From an uncultured Chloroflexota bacterium (GTDB lineage: Bacteria; Chloroflexota; UBA11872; UBA12225), in NCBI GenBank assembly GCA_902805635.1, contig CADCTC010000063.1:3005-62071 (forward strand): DNA of 59,067 bases, in the 5' to 3' direction. Positions 34,293 through 43,311 of this stretch are shown in pieces. Numbering within the stretch: position 1 is the first letter of the stretch; the number at the start of each line of letters is the position of its first letter. The notes under the pieces were generated by a model. The model saw nothing but the letters and a program-made list of their open reading frames with translations. It was not told where the DNA came from and made no database searches. Position numbers and translations under genes: made by a program.

Positions 34293-34841
34293 TTAGCCGT
34301 GTGGCGGGCGCCCGGACACGTTCCGAGGCACGGCGCGCGCCTCTTCGCGCGATAGAGCGTCACAAAGGTACGCGGTGATGAAGCTGTAGGTGAGCGCTAC
34401 CGACCAGTGCGTGAGCATCAGACGGAAGGTGCGCGCGCGGGGTGGGCGCTCGGACCCGGTGAGGGTGCCGGCGCCCACACGCGAAAACGCCAGCATATAT
34501 ATGAGAGCGCCGAGGATGGCGCCGCCCAGAGGAGGAGGCAGGCGGCGCGGCGTGACGACGGCGTACGCGCTCCCCCAACCGGCGCCATACGCGAAATGGA
34601 AGAGGGTGCCCAACACCCACTGCGCGACTGGCGAAAGGTGGCTGCCGGACAGGTGGGCCAGGCGGCGCATGAAGCGAGGGGCGATGTCGGCATTCTCGTG
34701 GTCTGGGAGGATCAGTAGGTCCTCAGCCTTGCCAACGATGGCCTGGGGTACCGCGGCCGCGATGCCAATGCAGGCGCCGATACAGGCGCGCTTCAGAAGA
34801 GGGTACTGCGACTCTGCGGTCTCGGTGTATGGCACGGGCAT
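34293..34841 (-). CDS. Hypothetical multi-pass membrane protein (DUF1440/YagU-like)
   Basis: The start at ATG 34841 gives 182 aa. An upstream ATG at 34901 is possible. The protein has a hydrophobic N-terminal helix (GACIGIAAAVPQAIVG), then EDLLILPDHENADIAPRFMRR, and three further segments (VLGTLFHFAYGAGWGSAYAV, PLGGAILGALIYMLAF, LTHWSVALTYSFITAYLC). The VGKAED and FHFAYG phrases with conserved acidic residues between helices resemble YagU/DUF1440 inner-membrane proteins, some linked to acid resistance. That link is by resemblance only. Confidence 0.65.
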   Translation of the reverse strand: MPVPYTETAESQYPLLKRACIGACIGIAAAVPQAIVGKAEDLLILPDHENADIAPRFMRRLAHLSGSHLSPVAQWVLGTLFHFAYGAGWGSAYAVVTPRRLPPPLGGAILGALIYMLAFSRVGAGTLTGSERPPRARTFRLMLTHWSVALTYSFITAYLCDALSREEARAVPRNVSGRPPHG

Positions 34842-35138
34842 AGCGGGTAGAGGTGTCCTAGGTGGTGCGCTACCCCGGCAGCTGGTGTGAGGGCTGAGCA
34901 TTCTGCGCGGTGGCTCATGCCCTGATGCACAATCCGTTCCCTGGTAGCGGCCGCAGGGTGGTTGTCAGACCCCGGCACACAGCCGAGCCCTGTCCCTGTC
35001 CGCAGTACGTCAGCAGATGCCGAGGCTTGGCGGCGAGAGCGCGGTAGCACCGCGTGGCATGTGAGTTGCGGGCGTCGCCGGGCCACGCGATTGCACATGA
35101 CTTCCCGGGCGTGGGGCGCCAAGAAGGAGTAAGAAACG

Positions 35139-35525
35139 ATGATGGACGCGAATGATCGGAGCGGCGGGGTCAGGACCGACGCGAGCGCACCGCCGTTCCG
35201 CACGCCGGACACCGGCGAGCAGGCCGTTGAGCTGGTGGTGAGAATCGCGGAGAAGGCTCGGGGGCAGGGAGTGGCCAGTTTGCGCGAGGACGCCGAGCGA
35301 GCCGACAACGAGCTTCTACGGCACGGGCTGCAGCTGCTGGCCGAAGGAGCGAACGCGACCAGCCTGCAGGCGGCGATGGGGCGCGAGATCACGGACGCAA
35401 CGGCAGCGAACGGCGGAGCGTTCATGGCCCGGCGGGTGCTCGCGGCTGGGCTCGGGATGATCGGGGACGGTACCGACCCAGACATCATCCGACGCGACCT
35501 GCGTGAGCTGCTCCCGCCGAGCTAA
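35139..35525 (+). CDS. Small soluble protein resembling the cytoplasmic region of MotA
   Basis: The 128-aa protein has a disordered start and then VELVVRIAEKARGQGVASLR, EDAERADNELLRHGLQLLAEG and SLQAAMGREI. This follows the spacing of the MotA cytoplasmic segment, where a helix ARxxGLLALE is followed by a short acidic turn, a second helix and VVDGxDPE. A second partial copy of the pattern (RVLAAGLGMIGDGTDPDII) follows. The transmembrane helices of MotA are absent and no other motility gene is near. The similarity may be structural mimicry, and the function is unknown. Ribosome-binding site is AAGGAG. Confidence 0.55.
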   Translation: MMDANDRSGGVRTDASAPPFRTPDTGEQAVELVVRIAEKARGQGVASLREDAERADNELLRHGLQLLAEGANATSLQAAMGREITDATAANGGAFMARRVLAAGLGMIGDGTDPDIIRRDLRELLPPS

Positions 35526-35750
35526 GCGGGACGGCCGCCACTTCGACGTGGTGGGTCTGCTGCGGGCTGCCGCCGCCTACAAGGGGACGGCCGAGTGGCA
35601 CCGACTGGTCCCGCGGCTGACAGCGTAGCGACCACGGCGGCGACATAGGCGGAAGCGCCGCCTGGCCGCGGCGTGGCGGTCGTGGGGAACATCGTCGCAG
35701 CCTCCGTTTGCTTGCCGCACAGATCGTATGCGACCTACCATTCCGGCGAG

Positions 35751-37164
35751 ATGAGTATTCCGCTGGCGATCAACGGCGTTGTCCCATCGCTGGCGATGGC
35801 CGCCGACCACCTGCCGGCGCGCAGCGAGACGGGCATCGGCGCGCTGATGCCGTGGGCAGACCGGCTGTGGGCGATCACGTACGTTTCGCACCTGGGGGCG
35901 AGTGGCGCCGGCACCGGCTTGTTCGAGATCTGGCCCGATCTGACGATGCGCAAGCGGCCGGAGAGCGTGGTGGGCACCTACGCCAACCGCATGATCCATC
36001 CGCAGAGCAGCCGGCTGCTGATCGGCCCGCACGTGATCGACACCGCCGGGAATGTCTCCACCATCGCCAACCTGGTGGACCACCGGCTGACGGCGACGAT
36101 GGAGCACCTCCACGACCCGGCCAACAGGGCCTACTACCTGACGATGGAGGGGCTGTTCTTCGAGGTTGACCTGAACACGCTGGCGGCGCGGCAGCTGTTC
36201 GACCTCAAAAAGGAGCTGCAGCTGCCCGCCGGGATCGGACCGCACTACAAAGGAGGGCACACCGGGCAGGGGCGGGTAGTGGTGGGCAACAACTCGTACG
36301 ACGAGCGCGACTGGTCGTACTCGCACGAGCCGCACAACGCGGGGGTGCTGGCGGAGTGGGATGGGTCTGAGCAGGGCGGCTGGACGGTGCTGGAGCGCAC
36401 CGCGTTTATGGAGGTGGCGGGGCGGCGCAACATGGGGCAGGTCATCTTCGCCATTGGATGGGACCGGGTATCGGCCATCCTGAAGGTGCGCACGGCTGGC
36501 ATTGACGGCAAAGGGGAGGGCAGGTGGGACACCTACCGCCTGCCGAAGGGAAGCCACACCTTCGACTACTGGTGGCAGACCGAATGGACGCGCATCCGGG
36601 AGGTGGAGACGGAGCGCTACATGATGGACTGTCACGGCACGTTCTTCGAGCTGTCGCCGGTTGCGTACGGCGGCCGGGTGTGGGGAGTGCGGCCGGTGTG
36701 TACCCATTTGCGGGTGATCCCGGACTACTGCTCGTACCGAGGCTTCCTGGTGGCGGCGGGCAACCAGGTGACACCCAACCGGGACATGGAGCTGCACCAA
36801 GGGCAGGCGCAGGCGGGGTTATGGTTCGGCAAGACCGACGACCTCTGGTCTTGGGGCAAGCCGAAAGGCTGGGGCGGCGTTTGGTGGCAGAAGGACGTCA
36901 AGGCGGATGACGCGTCCGACCCGTTCCTGATGACCGGCTACGAGCACAAGGTGCTGCACCTGACGCAGGAGGGTGGAGGAGGCGGAGAGTTCCGAGTCGA
37001 GGTGGACTTCCTGGGGTGGGGGGAGTGGCAGACCTATGAGACACTACGTGTGCCGGCAAGCGGGTACGTCTACCATGTGTTCCCCACCGGCTTTTCCGCA
37101 CCACTGGGTGCGGCTGGTGCCGCAGCAGGACTCGCGGGCGACGGCGTACTTTCACTACGCCTAG
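35751..37164 (+). CDS. Hypothetical repeat-rich protein with an apparent 3' frameshift
   Basis: From ATG 35751, nine nt after TACCAT, the frame encodes about 450 residues of strand-rich sequence with many Trp, Gly and Tyr. Examples are MPWADRLWAITYVSHLGASG, YYLTMEGLFFEVDLNTL, GRVVVGNNSYDERDWSYSH and MMDCHGTFFELSPVAYGGRV, which suggest a beta-propeller. No signal peptide. Near 37,095 the frame switches. One base appears extra in the CACC stretch. Skipping it turns an implausible tail into HWVRLVPQQDSRATAYFHYA with a stop at 37162-37164. Without correction the frame runs to 37307, into the convergent phosphatase gene. I do not recognise the family. Confidence 0.7.
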
Positions 37165-37215
37165 GGACACCTGGACCGAACAGGCCTCACGGGCGCACCA
37201 GACCCAGTACAACAG

Positions 37216-37896
37216 TCACGGGGTGCCAAGTGCGCCGGCCGCTGGCTCGACGGTGTGGCTGGCGTCGTTCCACTGCTCGACACGCACCTGCCCGCCGTCC
37301 CAGGTGAGACGCGAGAGCGCCGCGTTGTCCATGTGCCAGCGGCGCTGCTCGGCCGGCGGGGTGGCGGTCAGGCCGCATAGCAAAGCGCGCAGCGAGCCGG
37401 CGTGCCCCACCAGCGCGACCGTTGCGCCGCCGTCTAGCTCGGTGGCGACTTCCTTCCACGCGCTCAGCAGCCGATCGATCAAGTCGCCAAACGTCTCGGC
37501 GTCCGGTGGGCCTTCCCAGACGTCGGGCGCGGTAGCTGGCTTGCCGCCGGGGGCAGCGCCGGCCGCACTCAGCGCCGCGCGGCGTTCCCACTGCTCGCGC
37601 GCCTCCGCGGCGGTCAGGCCCTCCCAGCTGCCATAGTGGCGCTCGCGCAGCGCGGCGCGCACCCGGATGGGTTCTCGCAGCGACGGTTGGAGCGCGGCGA
37701 CTGCCTGCGCGGTGTTATGGGCGCGCTGCAGATCGCTGGTGAATACAAGGTCGACGCGCTCGGCCTCAAGGCGTTGGGCGAGCGCCTGTGCCTGGCACAC
37801 ACCGCGGTCGCTCAGCGGCACGTCGCGCTGCCCCTGGATGCGATGCTCGGCGTTCCAGACGGACTCGCCGTGGCGGGCGATGAAGAGTGTGCCCAT
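37216..37896 (-). CDS. Histidine phosphatase (phosphoglycerate-mutase-like)
   Basis: The 226-aa protein starts MGTLFIARHGESVWNAEHRI, with the catalytic RHG. It continues with VFTSDLQRAHNTAQAVA, LRERHYGSWEGLTAAEA (the acid/base Glu region) and VALVGHAGSLRALL (second active-site His). The central loop is longer than usual and Ala/Gly/Pro-rich. Members dephosphorylate small phosphorylated metabolites. A TACAGT hexamer ends exactly 8 nt before its ATG, suggesting a leaderless message from the 64-bp gap shared with the rightward response-regulator gene. Confidence 0.93.
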   Translation of the reverse strand: MGTLFIARHGESVWNAEHRIQGQRDVPLSDRGVCQAQALAQRLEAERVDLVFTSDLQRAHNTAQAVAALQPSLREPIRVRAALRERHYGSWEGLTAAEAREQWERRAALSAAGAAPGGKPATAPDVWEGPPDAETFGDLIDRLLSAWKEVATELDGGATVALVGHAGSLRALLCGLTATPPAEQRRWHMDNAALSRLTWDGGQVRVEQWNDASHTVEPAAGALGTP

Positions 37897-37960
37897 GGCT
37901 GCCTACTGTAGCGTTGGGTGCGTGGGTGCATAATGCAGGGTGTCCGCAGGAGATGAAGCT

Positions 37961-38422
37961 ATGGCAGGGATGACGATCTTGCTGGTGGAGGACAACCCCG
38001 ACGACGAGGAGCTGACGCGCATCGCGCTGGCGGAGAGCAAGATTGCCAACGAGCTGGTGGTGGCGCGCGACGGCGTGGAGGCGGTGGACTACCTGTTCGG
38101 CACGGGAACGTTCGCGGGGCGAGACCTGAGCGCCATGCCGCAGGTGGTCCTGCTGGACTTGAAGCTCCCCAAGCTGACCGGGCTCGAGGTGCTGCGACGC
38201 ATGCGGGCCGACGAACGCACGCGGTACCTGCCCGTGGTGGTGCTCACCTCGTCGGACGAGGAGCAAGACCTGCTGGAGAGCTATGGCCTGGGGGCAAACA
38301 GCTACGTGCGCAAGCCGGTGGACTTCGCGCAGTTTGTGGAGAGCGTACGGCAGCTGGGGCTTTACTGGCTGGTGCTGAACCGCCCGGCGCCGGCCGCTCC
38401 GCGGAGCCATGCCGGAGAGTGA
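37961..38422 (+). CDS. CheY-like response regulator (single receiver, Rcp1 type)
   Basis: ATG at 37961 follows GCAGGAG. The 153-aa protein is a stand-alone receiver with ILLVEDNPDDEELTRIALAE, the phosphoacceptor in VVLLDLKLPKLTGLEVL, VVVLTSSDEEQD and the Lys of YVRKPVDF. The insertion between strand 2 and helix 3 (YLFGTGTFAGRD) is typical of Rcp1-type regulators of phytochrome-like kinases. It lies 26 bp before an OmpR-type regulator and starts a run of four signalling genes. Confidence 0.92.
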   Translation: MAGMTILLVEDNPDDEELTRIALAESKIANELVVARDGVEAVDYLFGTGTFAGRDLSAMPQVVLLDLKLPKLTGLEVLRRMRADERTRYLPVVVLTSSDEEQDLLESYGLGANSYVRKPVDFAQFVESVRQLGLYWLVLNRPAPAAPRSHAGE

Positions 38423-38448
38423 CCCACCACGTGCCACAATAGGAGAAG

Positions 38449-39210
38449 ATGGCAGCCACGAGCGTCCTCCTGGTGGAGGATGACGCCAGTCTGCGGCTGG
38501 TGACGCGTGTGGCGTGTGAGGCGGCCGGATTCACGGTGAGGGAAGCAGCCACCGGCGCGGCTGCGCTGGACCTGGCCGGCTCCGAGCGGCCGGACGTGGT
38601 GGTGCTGGACATGGACGGCTACGACGTGTGCCGCGAGCTGCGGCGCCACGACCTGCGGCTGCCGATCATCATGGTGAGCGCGCGCGGTGAGGAAGTGGAC
38701 AAGGTGATCGGCCTGGAGCTGGGCGCGGACGACTACCTCTCCAAGCCATTCGGGACGCGCGAGCTGGTGGCGCGCATTCGGGCACAGCTGCGCAAGGCAC
38801 AGGCGGTTCCCGGCAGCGCCCCCGCTCCCGGTGCAACGCCGGGCCAACCCGACGGCGCCGGCCCAGCCGGCACTCCAGGCAGCGGGGTGCTCCGGGTGGC
38901 GACGCTCGCGGTCGATCCGGCGGCAAGGGAGGTAGCCGTGGACGGACGACCGGTGACGCTGACCCGCACGGAGTTCGACATCCTGCTGGTGCTGGCACGC
39001 CACGTGGGGCAGGCTTTGTCGCGCGCGCAGATCGTCTCCACGGTGTGGGGCTATGAGGCATCCGCCGAGGATCGGATCGTGGACAGCCACATCAAGAACC
39101 TGCGGCGCAAGCTGGGCGACGCCGCCACGGCAGCGGGAGGACAGGCGCCGGCAATCCTGACGGTACCGCAGGTCGGATACAAGTTGGTGCGTGATGTCCC
39201 GGCCGTCTGA
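38449..39210 (+). CDS. OmpR-type response regulator with a shortened receiver
   Basis: The 253-aa protein has a receiver (SVLLVEDDASLRLVTRVACE) and a winged-helix DNA-binding domain (LTRTEFDILLVLARHVGQAL, VDSHIKNLRRKLGD, TVPQVGYKLVRDV) joined by a Pro/Gly-rich linker. In the receiver the phosphoacceptor Asp54 is followed directly by MDGYD (VVVLDMDGYDVCRE), whereas relatives have about five more residues (L-M-L-P-G) there. The Ser in MVSAR and the Lys in LSKPFG are intact. The shortened loop may change or abolish phosphorylation. CACAAT and AGGAG both precede the ATG. Confidence 0.92.
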   Translation: MAATSVLLVEDDASLRLVTRVACEAAGFTVREAATGAAALDLAGSERPDVVVLDMDGYDVCRELRRHDLRLPIIMVSARGEEVDKVIGLELGADDYLSKPFGTRELVARIRAQLRKAQAVPGSAPAPGATPGQPDGAGPAGTPGSGVLRVATLAVDPAAREVAVDGRPVTLTRTEFDILLVLARHVGQALSRAQIVSTVWGYEASAEDRIVDSHIKNLRRKLGDAATAAGGQAPAILTVPQVGYKLVRDVPAV

Positions 39211-40426
39211 CGGCGGGAACGGGAACTCGAGACAAGCAGCACAGATGCCCACTCCATTGCGCGTGTTGTTGGTGGAGGACTCGGAGGATGACGCCATGCT
39301 GCTGCTGGCCGACCTGGAGGCGGAAGGCTATCTCCCGGTAGCAGCGCGCGTGGATACCGCGGCGGCGATGCTCGCGTCACTAGAGCGCGACGCGTGGGAC
39401 CTGGTGATCTCGGACGACAGCATGCCGTCGTTCAACGCCGACGCGGCGCTGCGCGTGCTGCAGGCGCGGGGGCTGGACCTGCCGTTCTTGATCGTCTCCG
39501 GGACGATCAGCGACGAACGCGCCGTGGCGGCGATGCGCGCCGGGGCGCACGACTACATCGTCAAGGGCAACCGCGCGCGCCTCATCCCGGCCATCGAGAG
39601 GGAGCTGCGCGAGGCACAGGGGCGCCGCGCACGCCGTGAGGCCGAAGCGGCGCTGCGCCAGGCGGAGGCGGACCGCGCGCTGCAGCGCACCAAGGCTGAC
39701 CTGATCTCCACGGTGAGCCACGAGCTGCGCACGCCGCTGGCGAGCATCCTGGGAGCGCTCGAGCTACTCAGCCGGGGCGATGCCCGGCCGGAGACCCGCC
39801 AGAAACTACTGGACGTCGCCTTGCAGGAGGGGCGCCGCCTCAAGGCGGTGATCGAGAACTGGCTCAACCTCCAGCGGCTGGAGCACGGGGGGCAGCCGCT
39901 TGCCTTCGCCGCGGTGGACCTGCACCGGGTCATCGAACGAGCGACCGCGGACGTAGAAACGGACCCACGATGCCCGCTCACGGTTGTGGTGGACGCACAC
40001 GTGCCCGCGGTGTGGGGAGACGAGGACCAGGTGCTGCTGGTGCTCTCCAACTTGCTGGTCAACGCGCGCAAGTACTCCCCGACCGGCGGCGCCATCGTGC
40101 TCGGCGCCCGACCTTCCGGCGCGATGGTGGAAGTCTCGGTGGGCGACCAGGGAATCGGCATTCCCGCGGCGGCGCTGCAGCGCGTGTTCGAGCAGTTCTT
40201 TCGAGTCGATGGTCCGCACCGGCGCACCATCTCCGGAACGGGGCTGGGGCTGGCCATCTGCCGGCGCATCGTGGAAGCGCACGGCGGTCGCATCTGGGCC
40301 GAGAGCGAGGGCGAGGATCGGGGCAGCGTGTTTACGTTCACGCTGCCTGTGGCGCCTCAGGGGCCGCCGGCGACGGACGTACGGCTTCCCGATCATGGCC
40401 GCGGTGCAGGCGATGGGCATGGCTGA
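39194..40426 (+). CDS. Receiver/histidine kinase hybrid
   Basis: The start at 39194 overlaps the previous gene by 17 nt, and ATG 39245 is an alternative. An N-terminal receiver (RVLLVEDSEDDAMLLLADLE, VISDDSMPSF, IVSGTISDE, DYIVKGNRARL) is followed by a charged coiled coil. A HisKA domain comes next with the phosphoacceptor His in TVSHELRTPLASILGALELL. HATPase motifs are NLLVNARKYSP, GDQGIGIP and [14 protein letters not shown]. There is no membrane segment, so the kinase is cytoplasmic and its own receiver probably controls it. It sits between the shortened OmpR regulator and the cyclase/ATPase gene, overlapping both. Confidence 0.9.
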   Translation: MSRPSDGGNGNSRQAAQMPTPLRVLLVEDSEDDAMLLLADLEAEGYLPVAARVDTAAAMLASLERDAWDLVISDDSMPSFNADAALRVLQARGLDLPFLIVSGTISDERAVAAMRAGAHDYIVKGNRARLIPAIERELREAQGRRARREAEAALRQAEADRALQRTKADLISTVSHELRTPLASILGALELLSRGDARPETRQKLLDVALQEGRRLKAVIENWLNLQRLEHGGQPLAFAAVDLHRVIERATADVETDPRCPLTVVVDAHVPAVWGDEDQVLLVLSNLLVNARKYSPTGGAIVLGARPSGAMVEVSVGDQGIGIPAAALQRVFEQFFRVDGPHRRTISGTGLGLAICRRIVEAHGGRIWAESEGEDRGSVFTFTLPVAPQGPPATDVRLPDHGRGAGDGHG

Positions 40427-43253
40427 CCGACCGCTGGGCACGGTGACGCTGCTGTTCACCGACATCGAGGGCAGCACGCGGCTGTGGGAGCAGTTCCCCG
40501 AAGCGATGCACCACGTCATTGCACGGCACGACAAGCTGCTGCGGGAGGCGATAGAACACCGCGACGGGTATGTGTTCAAGACGGTAGGGGATGCCTTCTG
40601 CGCTGCCTTTGCCGTTGCGCCGGACGCACTGGAAGCGGCACTTGCGCTGCAGGTGGCGCTCCGTGACGAGGCATGGGGAGAAGTAGGGGCGATCAAGGTA
40701 CGCGCGGCGCTGCACACGGGTGCGGTGCAGGACCGGGACGACGATTACTTCGGTCCGCCGCTAAACCGGGTGGCGCGCCTGCTCTCCGCAGGCCATGGAG
40801 GACAGACGCTGCTCTCCCTCCCGGCCGCCGAACTGGTGCGGGACGAGCTGCCGCCCGGTGTGACGCTGCGCGACATGGGGGACCGCCGGCTGAAGGACCT
40901 GATCCGCCCGGAACACGTCTTCCAGGTGGTGGCGCCGGGCCTGCCGGAGGCGTTCCCGCCGCTGCGCACGCTGGACGCGCGGCGCCACAACCTGCCACCC
41001 CAGCCAACGCCGCTGGTGGGCCGAGAGGACCTGGTGCACACGGTGCGCCGCCGCGTGCTGTCGCCGGAGGTGCGCCTGCTGACCCTGACCGGGCCCGGCG
41101 GCACGGGGAAGACGCGCCTGGGTCTGCAGGTGGCCGCGGACCTAATCGACGACTTCGAGTACGGGGTGTTTTTCGTGCCGCTGGCGGCGGTGGAAGACGC
41201 CGGACTGGTACCGGACGCCATCGCCCAAGCGCTGGGCGTGCGCGAGGAGAGCGGCCTCCCGGCACTAGGGGCGCTGAAGCGCGAGCTACGGGAACAGTCC
41301 AGTCTGATCGTGCTGGACAACTGCGAGCAGGTGACCGATATCGCACCTGTTGTGGGGGAGCTGCTGACCGCGTGTCCCCTGCTGAAGCTCCTGGCGACCA
41401 GCCGAATCCCGCTGCACGTGTACGGCGAGCGCGAGCTGGCCGTGCCGCCGCTCGCGCTGCCCGACCCACGCCGCCTGCCCCCGCCGGAGCGCATGAGCCA
41501 GTACGAGGCGGTACGCCTCTTCGTGGAGCGCACGCTGGACGTGAGGCCGGACTTCACGTTGACGGTGGAGAACGCGCCCGCGGTGGCCGAGATCTGCTGG
41601 CGGTTGGACGGCCTGCCGCTGGCGATCGAGCTGGCGGCGGCGCGCGGCAAGCTGCTCTCACCCACGGCGCTGCTGGCACGACTAGACCGGCGGCTGCCGC
41701 TGCTCACGGGCGGCGGCCGGGACCGTCCCTCCCGCCAGCAGACGCTGCGCAACCTGATTGCCTGGAGCTGGGACCTGCTTACCGCGGACGAACAGGTGCT
41801 CTTCCGCCGGCTGGCGGCGTTCGGCGGCGGCTGCACGCTGGCGGCGGCCGAGGCAGTGTGCGCCGACGGAGAGAGCGGAAGCGCGAGCGGCCAGAGTGGG
41901 ATCGCCACCGCCGCAGCGCCGGGCGTGCCGGAAGACGGGCTGATCGCGACGGCGGACGTGCTGGACGGGCTGGCGTCGCTGGCGGACAAGAGCCTGCTGC
42001 GCTGCGACGAGGCCGGCAGCACCGACGAAGACCCGCGCTTTGTGATGCTCCAGACGATCCATGAGTTCGCCTCGGAGCAGCTTGCCGCGTCTCCGGAAGC
42101 CGAGACACTGCGCCGGCGCCACGCTTCCTACTTTCTGGCGCTGGCGGAAGAAGCGCAGCCCAACATCTACGGGCCGGACCAGGCGGCTTGGCTGGAGCGG
42201 CTGGAGAGCGAGCACGACAACCTGCGCGCCGCTCTGCGCTGGCTGGAGCTGGGCGGCGGAACAGCCGACTCTGGCAGCACGGGCGGCACCCAAGGAGCCG
42301 GTGGAGGAGTGGCGGCCTTGCGGCTGGCGGCGGCGCTGTGGGGCTTCTGGCTGGTGCGCGGGCACCTACGGGAGGGGCGCCAGCACCTGGAGCGCCTGCT
42401 CGCCACGGTCGTGCCGGGAGTAGGGGAGAGTGTCGCGACCAGCGGCGGGAACGGTGCGGCGGTGGGGACATCGGACGGTCGGGCGCACCAAGTGGACGTG
42501 CTGTGCGCGCAGTCACTGAACGGCGCCGGCACCATCGCGATGGAGCAGGGCGACTACGCTCGCGCCGGGGAGTGGCTCAGGCTGGCGCTGGCGCTCTGGC
42601 GGAAGGCGGGCAATGAGCACCGCGCTGCCGGCGTGCTGCTGAACCTCGGCCTGCTTGAGCGCCGGCAGCGCGACTTCGCGGCCGCGCGCGCCGCGTTCGA
42701 GGAGAGTCTCGCCATCTATGAGCGCGTTGGCGCGCCGCGGGGAGTCGCCCACGCGCTGAACAACCTGGGCGTGGTCGCTCTGGAACGGGAGGAGTACGCG
42801 GCCGCACAGCCGCTGCTGGAACGGAGCCTGGAGATCAAGCGTGCGCTGGGCGACAAACGAAGCATGGCCGCTTCGCTCAACAACCTGGCTGAGGCATCGC
42901 TGGAGCTGGGCGACCTAGCGGCGGCGCGCGCGCACTGCACCGCGGGTCTCACGCTGCGCCGGGAAGTGCGCGACGAGCCCGGTATCGTGGATTCGCTTGA
43001 GGTGCTGGCCTGCCTGGTCGCAGGGGAAGGCGACGGCGAGCAGGCGCTGCAGCTGGCGGGCAGCGCGGCGGCGCTGCGCGAGCGGACCGGCGTGGCCGCG
43101 GGACGCTCGCACGAGGCAACGCTGGAACGCTGGCTGGCGCTGGCCCGCGAAACACTGCCCGCCCCTGCCCAGGAAGAGGCCTGGAAGCAGGGGCGGGAGA
43201 TGTCGCTAGAAGCGGCGATGGAGAGTGCGCTAGCCGTTACTCCGGCTGGCTAG
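40419..43253 (+). CDS. Class III nucleotidyl cyclase fused to STAND ATPase and TPRs
   Basis: ATG at 40419 overlaps the preceding stop. An ATG at 40395 is also possible. Residues 1-170 are a class III cyclase with both metal-binding Asp (LLFTDIEGSTRLWE, Asp15; KTVGDAFCAAF, Asp58) and the Asn/Arg pair in PPLNRVARL. A STAND ATPase follows, with PLVGRED, the P-loop GPGGTGKTRL, SLIVLDNCEQV and LPLAIELAAARGK. About 300 residues of TPR-like helices (LLNLGLLERRQRDFAAARAA, ALNNLGVVALEREEYAAAQP) end with EAWKQGREMSLEAAME. Such fusions are thought to couple ligand or protein sensing to cyclic-nucleotide synthesis. There is no HTH. Confidence 0.92.
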   Translation: MADRPLGTVTLLFTDIEGSTRLWEQFPEAMHHVIARHDKLLREAIEHRDGYVFKTVGDAFCAAFAVAPDALEAALALQVALRDEAWGEVGAIKVRAALHTGAVQDRDDDYFGPPLNRVARLLSAGHGGQTLLSLPAAELVRDELPPGVTLRDMGDRRLKDLIRPEHVFQVVAPGLPEAFPPLRTLDARRHNLPPQPTPLVGREDLVHTVRRRVLSPEVRLLTLTGPGGTGKTRLGLQVAADLIDDFEYGVFFVPLAAVEDAGLVPDAIAQALGVREESGLPALGALKRELREQSSLIVLDNCEQVTDIAPVVGELLTACPLLKLLATSRIPLHVYGERELAVPPLALPDPRRLPPPERMSQYEAVRLFVERTLDVRPDFTLTVENAPAVAEICWRLDGLPLAIELAAARGKLLSPTALLARLDRRLPLLTGGGRDRPSRQQTLRNLIAWSWDLLTADEQVLFRRLAAFGGGCTLAAAEAVCADGESGSASGQSGIATAAAPGVPEDGLIATADVLDGLASLADKSLLRCDEAGSTDEDPRFVMLQTIHEFASEQLAASPEAETLRRRHASYFLALAEEAQPNIYGPDQAAWLERLESEHDNLRAALRWLELGGGTADSGSTGGTQGAGGGVAALRLAAALWGFWLVRGHLREGRQHLERLLATVVPGVGESVATSGGNGAAVGTSDGRAHQVDVLCAQSLNGAGTIAMEQGDYARAGEWLRLALALWRKAGNEHRAAGVLLNLGLLERRQRDFAAARAAFEESLAIYERVGAPRGVAHALNNLGVVALEREEYAAAQPLLERSLEIKRALGDKRSMAASLNNLAEASLELGDLAAARAHCTAGLTLRREVRDEPGIVDSLEVLACLVAGEGDGEQALQLAGSAAALRERTGVAAGRSHEATLERWLALARETLPAPAQEEAWKQGREMSLEAAMESALAVTPAG

Positions 43254-43264
43254 CTGGGCCGGCG

Positions 43265-43286
43265 CCCCGCACTGGTGTGTGCGGGG
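43265..43286. terminator. Stem-loop between convergent genes
   Basis: CCCCGCAC and GTGCGGGG pair around a 6-nt loop, with further partial pairing outside. It lies between the stops of the cyclase gene (43253) and the leftward secreted-protein gene (43312). No T-run follows, so the strength is uncertain. Confidence 0.5.
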
Positions 43287-43311
43287 CCGGAGCGGAGCGG
43301 ACGGACCGGGG

